Shown piece by piece: positions 43,187-54,296 of a DNA stretch of 64,000 nucleotides. The stretch covers positions 55,829,205-55,893,204 of the forward strand of contig NC_073745.1 in the NCBI RefSeq assembly GCF_029784135.1, given 5' to 3'. Below the pieces are notes generated by a model. It did no database searches. It was not told where the DNA came from and saw only the letters and a list, made by a program, of their open reading frames with translations. The position numbers and the translations under genes were made by a program. Source of the DNA: Toxorhynchites rutilus septentrionalis. Taxonomy: Eukaryota; Arthropoda; Insecta; Diptera; Culicidae. Numbering within the stretch: position 1 is the stretch's first letter; each line of letters begins with the position of its first letter.

Positions 43187-43660
43187 AATTTTTAGCACAT
43201 GTTATGGCATCCTGATTTATTACATTAAATGAGCCGAAATATAACAGAAAAAGTTCTACTTCCCAATACGTGTATGTCATTTGTGTAATATATATGAGCA
43301 AACGAAACAGGAGACACATTTAAATGGAAGCATATGAAAGCTTTTCGTATAGTTTGCCAAATACACGGTCCAGACAGAGAAATATATATTCTCGTTCATG
43401 TTCTTCTTTGTCCTCTTAGAAAAATCTTTCCAACTTCATTTTATGATGAGGTGTAATATTATCAAGCTTTTATATATCAGCGCTGGCAGCTATATGGATA
43501 GCGTGGTTGTGTGAAATATCTTTGCATTCCAGCATGCCTTGGTTCGATCCCCGTTAACGTCGTCGTACATACAAACCTTTTTTTAAGCTTTTAAAACAGC
43601 ACATTATTTGCGCATTTGACCCTCCAGCACACGAAATGGCATTATTTCTACCAAAGATGA
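43187..43660 (+). repeat. Internal fragment of the hAT-associated repeat
   Basis: It is collinear with 52166-52720: GTTATGGCATCCTGATTTAT, ATGGATAGCGTGGTTGTGTG, CTTGGTTCGATCCCCGTTAA and CATTATTTGCGCATTTGACC. It includes the tRNA-like segment described at 52297-52610. No terminal repeats are present. Confidence 0.65.
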
Positions 43661-44137
43661 AATGTTTTATATATTTATATATTCAATTTTAGCTCAATCG
43701 GACTTCATTTACTGGGTCGCAGACGTTAAATTTTGAGTTTTTTGAAAATCGAAAAATCACCGAAAATCGGGGTTTTCAAATTTTTTTTATGACGCCAAAT
43801 GTCTTAAAATTGCATGACACGTCGAGATTTACAGTTACCTAAAAATTTTTTTTTTGGCAAAAATATGGAAAAACGACTGAGCGCCAAAAAAAATTTTTTT
43901 TAGAAGAACAGTAAATATCGACGTTGAGAGATTTTTCGATTTTCAAAAAACTCTAACTTTGACCGCTTCGTGCCACTCTTCCTTAAGTCCGATTGAGCTA
44001 ATATTCTGCATAGGGTGTTTTTTCGAGGTGGTGAACATTTTTTATGAGGTAACTTTTTGGAATTCGAGATGACCACTTTCATTGGCACCCTAATATATAC
44101 CTAACCCGATACAAGTTCATACAGGAAACGGTTTTTT
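43661..44137. other. AT-rich sequence, short inverted motifs
   Basis: AGTTTTTTGAAAATCGAAAA at 43735 pairs with TTTTCGATTTTCAAAAAACT near 43933, and CCTCAATCGGACTT-type blocks recur inverted (43694 and 43988). This suggests an inverted-repeat element of about 350 bp, but clear ends are not visible. No gene. Confidence 0.35.
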
Positions 44138-45470
44138 GACGTGGGACTACGTCTAACCGGAATATATGGAGGGTAAAATGAAAACCTAAACACAGAACAT
44201 GCAGGAAAAAATGAAAGATTTCGAATGCTTATAGCTCGAACATTTCGTACTGGATAGGAGAGATGTTTGCATCACTTGATAGGGAATATTTCTACGCATC
44301 TATCGCAACTAACAAAATGTTGTTTTTCATTAGATAAACAATTGAATAACTGTAAAATATTAGGCGTTATCTAAACGCCCTAACTGCATCGTTTTGATTG
44401 GCCCGATTTACGGTTTCCCTAACACAGCCATCAAAACCAAGCAGCCTTGGGGAAATCGGCATTGCAAATACATGAAAGTAGGGGGACTTTTGTTCTCATC
44501 GAAAAATGTTCCCTAACACAGACTTTAAAACCAAGCAGCGAAATCGGCATTGCAAGCACACGAAAGAGCCTAGAGGCGAGTGAACTGAAAAGTTTAAACC
44601 ATCTTAAAGCCAAATAGAAGAAAAAGAACACACGAAAGTAGGGGGAGCTTTTGTTCCCACCGAAATGTGTTCCCTAATAGAGATTTCTAAACCAAGGTGC
44701 CTGGAGAAATCGGTATTTCAAATTCATGCAAGTCGGGGGTATTTTTGTTCCGACTGGAATGTGTTTCCCTAACACAGACTTCAAATCCATGAAGCGTGGG
44801 GAAATCGGCATTGCGAATTCATACAAATCGGGGGTATTTTTGTTCCGATTGAAATGTGTTTCCCTAACACAGACTTCAAAACCGAGGTTTCTGGGGAAAT
44901 CGGCTCTGCAAATAAATGCAAACTGCGAGTACTTTTGTCCTCGCTTGCCTTTGTGCAGAGTGGAATATGTCTGTCCTAACATGATCTTCTAAACTTAGGA
45001 ACCTGGGAAAATCGTGCAGCCACTAGAAGCGAATGAACTTCCCAGTTTCAAGTAAATTCGAGATTCGAGAAGTATGTACACTTTTGGGATGTAAACTTCA
45101 GAGGGAAATGTAAAATAAAATAATCGTTTGATAATTTTTTTTGTCTTTATTGGAAAGATTTTCAGCCTTAGGCTGGTTCATCAAACGTTTGATAATTCTT
45201 CCGTACATATATTTTGTTCTAATCATCATACCAAACGTAAAAGGTCCGTCATTAAATTTACTTGTAACGAAGAACAATCAATCACAATAAATGAATTGAC
45301 TTTACACGGCATTTGTTCATTTTTTTCACTCACAGAGCAAATATATTGAACTCAATTGAATTTGGAAACTGTTTCATTCAATCAAGAATTTAATCAATAC
45401 AAACGAATGATTGCTCAGCTAAGGTAGTTCCACGTGAACCTTGCGGTTATATCATAGATATAACACACTA
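44138..45470 (-). repeat. 95-bp-repeat element, complete inverted copy B
   Basis: It is the reverse complement of 21658-22995 almost throughout, from GACGTGGGACTACGTC (44138-44153) to CCTTGCGGTTATATCATAGA and TATAAC at its far end. The tandem array, right-end module and left hairpin are all retained, so both ends are defined by two independent copies. Confidence 0.82.
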
Positions 45471-46156
45471 ATTTTTTTTTTTCAGGGCTTTTATTTGAAG
45501 TATCAAAAGAGAAAAAATACTGATTTTGAGCAATGAAAAAAATCAATTCAAAGGCAATTACTACACACAATCACAGTCCTATGTCAAGATCCCGTCCGTG
45601 CCCCTTGACACAGACTCATCAACTTTTTTAACTCTTTCTGGTCGTTTGTCTGTTCTCAGCCATCACAGCAAGAAACCATGCTAATCTTATATTTTACCCA
45701 ACCAAGTATCAGTTTATGCTTTTCCTAAACAAAGCTTGATGTCTAGTGAACCTGTTCACGAATCAATACGGTGTTCCTGTGAGTACTAGATAACGGTACT
45801 CAGTATCAAACAAAGTGCTCACCCACACAAGATAATGCATAGTGCGTTGAATGCATAAGAATGTGGAACAAAAAATCATAACAGCATGATTTAGCCATAA
45901 AGATTATTCATAAATATCAGAACTACTGTTTGCATAAAGGTCTCATGTTGTTTGAATAATCGTATATGTGTCTCAAGCGACAAAATCTTTGTTCATCTAA
46001 AAAGAAAAGTTCTGATCATTTCGAATACGCTGAAATCAATATTTGAGTAGCTACTGGTTTGAATTATGTTGAAGTAGTTGTTTTCAAAGAGCAGAATAAT
46101 GGTTTGCATAAGTGTCTTATGTCATCTGAATATTCAGTAAAAAAAAAATCTTTGTT
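45471..46156. other. AT-rich sequence, no gene
   Basis: 45610-45760 is an inverted relative of 19420-19555. The rest shows no element or open frame of note. Confidence 0.3.
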
Positions 46157-46168
46157 AAAATTGAAAAG

Positions 46169-46664
46169 AGGGGGGTCTTCGTAGCCACTTGGTTTCACGT
46201 TCGCTTACCAAGCGATCGATCGTGAATTCAAACTCAGGGCCCTCAATTGACCATCTTTGTGTTGTTATAGAATAACTACGTCCACGCAACCATCATCAGC
46301 GATGGAAATCGATCCACGGTCGAAATAAGATCGATTCATCCATACAATGCTCTGCTCTGCAAGACACATCGGGCTGCTGTTCTATAAATAACTCAACAAT
46401 GATCAATATCAACTATCTTCGCTGTCCGGTCTGCTGAACAATGGAAGAACAGAAAGAATACCCTTACGCCTAAATGGCTACTACTGTGTGATTTACCATA
46501 ATGTAATGGAACAGAATACTTAACGCCTAAATGGCTACTACTAACTACTGTATAATTTACAATTTATAGAAACATAAACATATGTACATGTACACGATTA
46601 AAACCCGGCTCTGTTTACAGCTAAAATGCTAATGAGCCTAATAAATAAATAAATGAGATAAAAA
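46169..46664 (+). mobile_element. Long SINE-like element with tRNA-like head
   Basis: It begins GGGGGGTCTTCGTAGCCACT and ends GAGCCTAATAAATAAATAAA plus an A run. The 12-bp target duplication AAAATTGAAAAG is at 46157-46168 and 46665-46676. It is the same family as 7382-7860 and 38235-38942. Confidence 0.88.
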
Positions 46665-46676
46665 AAAATTGAAAAG

Positions 46677-47570
46677 TGCTGATATCTTCCGATACACATT
46701 GCGGGCATTAATTATACATTTATTGCATTAATGGCAAAAGTGTCTCATATTCAACGGATAATGAAAATAAAATTATGTATTGATTATACTTCATATGATT
46801 TACCCTTGGAGACTATTTCGAAAGATTTCGCACGAAGACGAATTAAAAAATATATATTTTTATAAAAAACACATCACATTGAAATACATTGTTAAGTTGA
46901 TACATATATATAATTCTCAAAATAAATTTAAAAAAATTTTCATTTTTCATAATCTTGCATGTATTACTGCTTTTTCAAAGAAAAATAAAAAGACGGGACA
47001 ATCCAAAATGGTCGAAAAAATTATACTGTCCCATTCAAAACGATGCGTTTGGTCACATTAGAAAGCAAGAACCGATATTTGTGTACTTACTGTAATTCCG
47101 TAGCCGGCCCCGATATTGGCAACGGAACTGATATTTTTCACTTCTATTCTGTATTTTGATCGATTTGAAATATTTCGAACGACTTGATAAAATTCCATTC
47201 TGTATTCCGTTCGAGTTGTTTATGCGTTTCGTTCGATCTGTTTCTTTTCGAACATTAAATGGGCACAACGTTCGAAATAGGGAATGCACAATTATAACTC
47301 GAATGAAATAACGATTTCGAACGAAATGAAAATCCGTCGGTATTCAGAATAGGACTGTATTAGCTTGGTTTAGTAGAGAAATATCTTTTCTAAGAAGAAA
47401 TTTGATTCCGAAAATAGCATAAAGCTTCTGTGAAGATTTGTTCCTGAGTTGATATAAATATAAAAAATTGCTGCAGTTTATCAATAAACCGCCATCATTG
47501 ATAAAAGTGTCGGAAAGCTTTGGCTATCGTTCCAATTCTTGTTATTAGCCGAACTCACTTTAAACACATA
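46677..47570. other. AT-rich sequence with palindromic patch
   Basis: 47140-47360 has CGTTCGAAAT and ATTTCGAACG motifs on both strands and inverted ATTCTGTATT/AATACAGAAT-like ends, perhaps a decayed MITE. The frame at 46780-47061 is asparagine, isoleucine and lysine rich and follows base composition. No gene. Confidence 0.3.
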
Positions 47571-48026
47571 CAGGTAAACTTCGATATAACGTACATTTCA
47601 CTTTCAAAATTGTACGTTGTATCGAATTGTACGTTATATCGAAGCATAATCAAGTACTCACAAACGTACTCTATAATACAATATTGTGTTGCTGTTTTAG
47701 TAAAGTTAATGAATAACTTCAATCAGAAGACGAGACCAGCCTTTCTCATGATGTTTCCCTTCGTACTGTTGATTAAAGCTTGATTCATTTAGAATCCGGA
47801 ATCACAAAACTATCTGTATTCCGGGATTGATTGAAGGTACAAAACTTGTTTTAGCATCACAATACAGATAATTCATTGTTCTATCAGAAAAAAAATATTG
47901 AAAAAAAATTTCCTTTACACTTTGGAAATGTGTACGTTATATATCGAGGTAAAATGTACGTTATATCGAGTGACGTTATATCGAGGGTACGTTATAACGA
48001 GGGTACGTTATATCGAAGTTTCCCTG
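47571..48026. mobile_element. 456-bp TA-flanked MITE, CAGG ends
   Basis: The left end CAGGTAAACTTCGATATAAC and the complement of the right end CAGGGAAACTTCGATATAAC have TA at 47569-47570 and 48027-48028. The interior has several GTACGTTATATCGA repeats near both ends. A second copy is at 61219-61873. The CAGG ends resemble pogo/Tigger-type elements. Confidence 0.85.
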
Positions 48027-48059
48027 TACTGTTCCACCGGATGTCATTCCCCTTCACTA

Positions 48060-50330
48060 TTCTTCCATAGTTCAAAATAAGTGAAAAACAGTGTAAATTT
48101 TCCACCGCTTCATGAGCACCCCTTCGATTCGCCAAAATACGATTTTAAAACAAAATACACATATGAGGATGAGGTGTGCGAGGTGCATGCATGGGGGAAG
48201 CGACACGCAAGGACGACTTCGAGAGCTTTGTCGTGCGTCGCTTCTTCTTCTTCTTCCGCAGGGGACGAGACGATAGTATGCCGAGCAGGAGGAGGGAGGG
48301 CTTCTCGCGGGCGCAAATATGTATATTTTTCCTTCGAAAGGTTGAAAAAAAGTGTAATAAAACAGCGAAAAAGGGGCACTCAAACACGCGCAAAAATTTC
48401 GCTAAAAATTAAAAAAAAAAAGCAAAGAAAACGGTTTACATTATTTTCTCGGAGCAACCGGAACGGATGGCGGCGCGAGCGGATGGATGGATGGATGGTA
48501 GCAGCTACTTGCTCTCGTCTCGCGCTTCTTCCAGCTGGTGGATGTGTTTGTGTGTGTGTGTACGTTTGTGCAAAATGTGTACATATGCAAAAATCGTCGT
48601 CGAAAGGACCTACCGAGCGAAGGAAGGATCCGCGCCGTGCCTGGTGGGTCTTCTATTGCGCAATCGCGCGCCTATGTGTTCCCGTCGTCTTCTTCGACTC
48701 CAGCCGCCACGTTCGGGTTCAATTTTTTATTATTTTAATTACTTCTGTCAAAGGCTAAATTACTTTCGACTGTGTTGTGTCGAGCGAATCGTGTCTGCCA
48801 CTCCGCGGCAAGTGATCCTGGGATTGATGCTTCGATCGTTCGAGTGAGTGAGATTTGACACTGGGAATTACTTTCTGTCGAGTAATGATTACTGTTGTGG
48901 GTGGTTGAGAACGGCGATCGTGGATTAGCGACGAAAACGACGAATATTCTTTTTTGTGGCACGGCGTTTTCCCAGACTGTGGAGGAGGAATAAGAGGAAA
49001 AAAACATCCTGGCAGCAGCAGCAGGCATCGGAACGGAGAAAGATGTGAGTGCGATAAAAAATCGAAGCCATTTCGCGAGAGAGGGTGAAGATGCCCTTTT
49101 GCATACAAGATGAAGGAAATTCACATTTTCCATTTTTATTTCAAATTGAACGCGTTGTGCGAGGGAAGCGCTGCTGTAAAAGCAATTAATTCGATTCTGT
49201 GCGGTCAAAGCGATTTTAAGTTTGTGCTTTATCTCTCCGGAACTCGAAGGAATGTCAAAACTGTCAACCCGAGAATAATTAATGGTGTTTTCTCGAAGTG
49301 TGTTCATATTTCTTTAATTGATAGAAATATTCGAAGGTGTGTGTGTGAGTATTGAAAATCTTCCAATAAAACCCATCATCGCTCGAAACGGTTGTGCTCG
49401 TCAATCTCTAACGGCCCACGGAATGGAAGTTTCCATCGAATAAGAAAAAACTTCGTCGGCGGTCGCCATTTCTGCATACTAATTACGTCTCCGATCCATT
49501 TGATGTGTGAAGGTGTGAATCAAAATTCCATTCCTTTCATCCGACGGTCAATGAGTGAGGAAAGCAACGACGACGGAAAGAGGCAGTAAACAAAACTTAA
49601 TCTTTATTTTATTTCCAACACCCGGAGAATCATTTTTCAATTCCTCTAATGAATTGAATATTGGACCGAAAAACTGGACAGACGAAGGTGCGATGCAAGC
49701 GAATGGAAGAGACGTCCCACCGGGATCCGATAGCGTATAGGTAAAGACAAGTGATGGAGGGAAAAAAGCTAAAACCAATAAACGGCCGATGATCGCCGCG
49801 CGTCTTCTTCGTGGCCAATAACCTTTAGCTGGTTCTTCTCCTCAATCCATCCATCCATCCATTCTTTTAATCGAGTGCCCATAAGCCACATCGACGAAGA
49901 CGACGACGATGGCCAATCGGGCCTATGCTATTTCGTTCTCATTTCGATGGACGCAATTGACATGATAAAGTCAAGAACCGGGCCCTTCCCACCAACACCA
50001 CCCAACCACCATCAGCCCTCTCTAAACGGATCCACCCGCCAAGCCATGGCATACGGTGCTCTCCCGGTGGGGCTCGCGAATGTTTGCGGTCTCCTCTGGC
50101 TCCCCTTTGCGCATTAACGGCCCATCAGTAGAGTGATTGAACTGCCGATTGGAAGAGTCACCGCTGCTCTCGCGGGCAGACATGTGTAAGGAATTAGCCC
50201 GGTTATTCCTCATTCCGGGTGTAAGAGCCAACGGTGTACGTGTGTGTGCGCGCAGATACGACGAAGCTGAGCATTAATTTTGACTCGTTTACGCAAGCGG
50301 ATTACCGATGGCTTTCAGAAAATATGCTGA
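48060..50330. other. GC-richer, repeat-poor block; possible promoter and first exon
   Basis: This is the least AT-rich part of the window, with simple repeats (CTTCTTCTTCTT, GGATGGATGGATGG, GTGTGTGTGTG, GCAGCAGCAGCAGG) typical of insect 5-prime untranslated exons. A donor-like GTGAGTGC lies at 49045 after CGGAGAAAGAT. Open frames of 190 and 225 codons on opposite strands overlap and are low in complexity, so I do not call them genes. No transposon is recognised. Confidence 0.35.
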
Positions 50331-51483
50331 ACTAACAGCCGGTTGCAAACGAGCAATTTGTTCGCGTATTTTGTTCGAATTTTAGCTCATTCAAAACAGT
50401 ATCTAACCGAAAAGAGGTGCGTGAGGAATGTGATATGCAAACACTGGTGACGCATAATTCTCACAAAATATCGAACGAGGTTGAAAGTTAATTTCCAATT
50501 AATTGACTCAAGATCCCAAGATAAGTAAAACTTATGAAGTATGATTTAAAAATTGGAACTTCTTATTGTTTTGTTGTTTTTAAAAGGCTTTCAACATCAT
50601 TCGCCTCTGATAAATTGGAACAGACATGCTTCATACGAACGGATTTCGTGTCCGAATCGGCCGCACCTCATTAATTCAAAATTCCTGGATGTGCAGTTAT
50701 TAACGAAAAATATTTTCACTCAATTTTTCCAAAAATTTTTTTTTTTCTGAGAAGGTCAAATTTTTTGAGCTTTTTTATGTAACTCAAAAACAGCAACTGA
50801 AAAAATATCCTATTTGTGATTTTTTTCATAAATCCCTAAAACCCAATGTGCTCCAATATCAACACGCAAGGATACATTTTCTTGAGTAACCCAAAAAGGC
50901 AACCGAGAAAACTTCTCTATTTTTCGTATTTTAAAAATGTATGATGTATTAAATATGTTTTTCAATCGGCGAAATATTTCAGTTGCTCATCGAGCGTAGA
51001 AATACAACTTATTTGTCGCGAAATTCAGCACGCAGAGGTTGCAAATGTCTCTGAGCAGGCAAGAGAATTCCACTTTTTTCTGTATAGTAAAGAAAAAAGA
51101 AAAAAGAATGGTGTAATTCATAATCAATCCCGTAGATTGCAACAAGCGGCAGCAAAAATTTTCTCTGGGCCACCCATAGAGGCAACCGAGAGAACTCACC
51201 TATTTTCGATAAACAAAAATTATATTAGTTCCGGCGAACTTCTTCCCGTCCACCGAAATTGACTTTGTTATATGAATACTTTCAAACATTCCCGTTTTCT
51301 TACCAAACCACTTTAAGCTTGTGTACGAGCCCAGAACCATTCATTGATTAATCTTCTAATTGGCCTTTTTCAAGGCTAGAGACGAATGAACTTTTCCACT
51401 TTTGAAGTTTCTCACGTCATACAAACACTTCCTAGTGGTGGAGACGAACACAACAGTACAAAAACAGACAAAGATTATGGTAA
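50331..51483. other. AT-rich sequence, no gene
   Basis: Three diverged blocks containing AAAAGGCAACCGAGA-like sequence (50895, 51180) hint at a local repeat. GGCCTTTTTCAAGGCT at 51362-51377 is a stem-loop-like motif also seen elsewhere (see findings). No gene. Confidence 0.3.
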
Positions 51484-51744
51484 TTATTTCGGACTCGATT
51501 ATATACACTTTGAAAATTATATTTCAAAAATGGCTTAATTCAATAAAAAAAATATTTTACCGTAATGTGAAAGTCAATTGGCTATTTTAAGTACAGTGGA
51601 GTGAAAATCGGGATTTTTGAAGATTTTGATAGACGCCACACCAGGAATTGTTTATAACGATATAGCAGCGAAATTAAGAAGGATAGAAGTTTGGTGTCAA
51701 AGGACGAATTGTATAGCGGTTAGAGAGCTTTGATTTGGTTGATA
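51484..51744 (+). repeat. Host repeat of the hAT insertion, left part
   Basis: It starts CGGACTCGATTATATACACT and runs parallel to 31034-31348 (GATATAGCAGCGAAATTAAG, TTTGATTTGGTTGATA). It continues after the hAT at 54120 with GATTGATACAAACAATCAAG. Confidence 0.6.
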
Positions 51745-52296
51745 TAGAGATGGACAAAACGGTTCATTTCAGTGCACGGCGTTCATTCAAACCAGCCGGC
51801 TCATTTGAGCGGCACGATGGCTTTTTTCAAGAAGCGATTTATTCGGATATGTAAGGAAGGAAGACGTAAAAAATAAAGTTTAAAACATGAATTAGTGCAT
51901 ACAATAACAAAAATAGTATTTTATTCTAGGTTTTCTCTAATCAATTTTCATCACAATGGCAATCATTGAATATTTTTCGATGTTGTCTGATGTAAGTCTA
52001 TTCCGTCTTTCACTGGAAACATGTTCTATTTTCGATAACATTAGCTCACATGGCTCACATAGAGCCGAGGATGGACAGAGTTTTTTTTTGACGTGGTCTT
52101 GCGTCACTTTGATGAATTTTGGATGTAAGAAGATAACGTCCACGCTCTTGTGCGTACATCCAAAATAGATTTTCAGCTCATGTTTTGTCATCCCGATTTA
52201 TGACATTAAATGAGACATAACATAACAGAAAATGTCATGTACATTGTACAGCAATATAAGATTAATACGAGCGAGCGAAACAAAAGACAAATAAGC

Positions 52297-52610
52297 TTTC
52301 CGCATACCTTGCCACATACACGGCTCAGACCGAGATAGATATTGTTCTCCTTCATGCGCTCCTTTTTACTCTCAGAAAACACTTTCCAACTTCATTATAC
52401 AATCAGGTGCAATATTATCACGTATTTGCTGAGCAATTGCTGAAGCGTCATTAGCCATGTGGATAGCGTGGTCGTGTAAAATAGCTTTGTATTCCAGTCG
52501 ATCTTGGTTCGATCCCCATTGACGTCGTATGGATTTTTTTTGGCACAATCCCATTTCATTTCAAAACAAAACAGAAAGGGATGTCTGCTCGCATACATAC
52601 AAACCATTTT
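52297..52610 (+). mobile_element. Insertion with tRNA-like segment inside the hAT element
   Basis: AAGCTTT at 52290-52296 and again at 52611 flanks about 315 bp present here and at about 43330-43590 but missing from the third hAT copy (junction near 55840). Inside, GATAGCGTGGTCG resembles an A box and CTTGGTTCGATCCCC (52503-52517) is a strong B box. It is probably a SINE, although the tRNA-like part is central rather than at the 5-prime end. Confidence 0.55.
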
Positions 52611-53140
52611 TAAGCTTTTAAAACAGCTCATTATTTGCGCATTTGACTCTCCAGCACACGGAAAGGCATCATTTCTGCCAAAGATGAAATGCTTTCTGCC
52701 AACGCTAGTTTGGGTGTACTAACTATCACTGTATATTTTTATCAGCTTTTCACTTAAATACTAGTTTACAATTCTTAGCTTATGTGTAGAGCATAATAAT
52801 GTGTAGAGCATAATAATTGCTGTTTGTTACTGGGCGGAGCATCGAACAGGGAAATTGTTAAAAGTGGAAAATGGAAGAGATAGAATGATGACGGAGAAAT
52901 GTTGTTGTATTTTCAAACGGATTTCTGCCTTGCTTACACAAACATGACTCGAGTAGGTCGAGAAATAAAACATCTGGCGCTTGCGTCGTGTGATGATTTG
53001 TTCACATGATGGTGTAAGTGTCGTGTTTATTTCTTGTGTGGGAAAAGGCTGTTCCTCTGGTCATAAATTGTTTAGTGGGTGACTAATAATTTATGACCTG
53101 TGGTTAACGAGGGTTTGTGATTTGGGATCATTGCATTTCA

Positions 53141-53356
53141 CTAAGTGTGAAATAAAAGGAAACATTTGTGGTTAAGGGTGTCAAGAAAGGACATATTTGG
53201 AGGGCGTAATGCCACACTTTCTTTTCTCCAAAGCAAAGGGTCGCTTATTCTTTGCAAATGTGGTTCCGCTAAATATTTGTCCATCTTAACTACTGCAGCA
53301 GCTTCTGGAACGAGCAAGACTTGAAGTTTGCCAACCAATGCATCGAACTCCCACAC
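53141..53356 (-). pseudogene. hAT transposase C-terminal fragment
   Basis: The minus strand reads VVKMDKYLAEPHLQRISDPL then LWRKESVALRPPNMSFL. This corresponds to the hAT dimerisation region, where a YL-x(8-10)-DPLxWWK motif precedes the final helices; here the second tryptophan is arginine. About 40 residues are clear out of a protein normally near 600. The DDE catalytic part is absent. It lies within the hAT ends 51745-54119, in agreement with the boundary call. Confidence 0.75.
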
Positions 53357-53899
53357 CGCGCTTCATCTGACTGCTAACTGCTGTGACTAACTGTGACTAA
53401 TTCATTGAAGTCGAATTTCCGACTGTTATCTTCAAATACAATAAATATTTTTGGAAGCGGGGACCGATACTGATATAGTGCAAAAGCTCTTGATGCGGAC
53501 TGATTGAAAAGCGCAGCTGAAAAATTAGGACCAGCGTGTTAGAAGTTTTTTAAACTTTTCCCATTTTCTTGTTTTTAGTACATTATCTGTATGATTAGTA
53601 TATTTCTCTACATTTGAATTATTAATTTTTTTAAAATTTTCATTTTTTTCATTTTTTTATGATGATGATGTTTATGATATGTAATTGGTCATTTTGTGAG
53701 TGCGGCCATCTTGGATTTGTATTTTTATGATCTACTATGTTGTACTAGTCAAGGACTTTCATTTGATACTCATATTGACGAGCTTTTAAAAAATATATAC
53801 ATTGCTATTTTGTGGCGGCAGCCATTTTGGATTTAAATTTTTCATAAATAACTGTGTTCTACTACTACATCACGGTTTTTCCACGAACCCCGATGCTTT

Positions 53900-54050
53900 T
53901 ATGAATCAAGGCTCTTTTGAACCGCGTTTTTTTTTAAATAGCGGCTCTTTTTTGAATCACGGCTCTTTTTCGAACCACGGCTTTTTTTTCGAACCGAGGC
54001 TCTTTTTTAAATCGCGGCTCTTCTTTGAACCTTGCTTCATTCATAAAGAA
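53900..54050. repeat. Subterminal short repeats of the hAT element
   Basis: Six or so copies of a 21-25 bp unit resembling CGGCTCTTTTTTGAACCACG lie within 220 bp of the right end. Subterminal arrays of this sort bind hAT transposases. The open frame of 90 codons here (repeated GSF-NHG pattern) is a by-product of the repeats. Confidence 0.65.
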
Positions 54051-54296
54051 CCGTTAATCGTACGCTCGTTCTGACTAACCGGCTCAAATGAGCGGCTCGT
54101 GAGCGTTCGTCCATGTCTAGATTGATACAAACAATCAAGTTTAGATTAATTATCAAAAATCAAAAATTATCACTTTCAAGCTTTTGATCCACCACATAGC
54201 TTTCATTGGATTGCTAGAACGTTCCTGTAGGACCTTTCCATACAGAGATATATTTGTTTGAATGGAAAATTACCTCTTCGCTTGTGATGATGAGTA

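Larger units (their letters stand above)
51745..54119 (-). mobile_element. hAT element, degraded
   Basis: The left end is TAGAGATGGACAAAACGGTT. The complement of the right end is TAGACATGGACGAACGCTCA. The 8-bp target duplications GGTTGATA (51737-51744) and GATTGATA (54120-54127) differ at one base. The unoccupied site is visible in the related repeat near 31343 (GGTTGATAGAAATAATCATG). It contains a transposase remnant on the minus strand, subterminal repeats and an embedded tRNA-like insertion. Confidence 0.78.

Noticed and set aside
46780..47061. 93-codon plus-strand frame
   Set aside because: Rich in isoleucine, lysine and asparagine, as expected from AT-rich sequence; no motif.
48081..48758. 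225-codon open frame on the plus strand
   Set aside because: It is low in complexity (serine, lysine and arginine runs, CVCVCVYVCA from a GT repeat), overlaps a 190-codon frame region on the other strand and matches no family. More likely an untranslated or promoter region.
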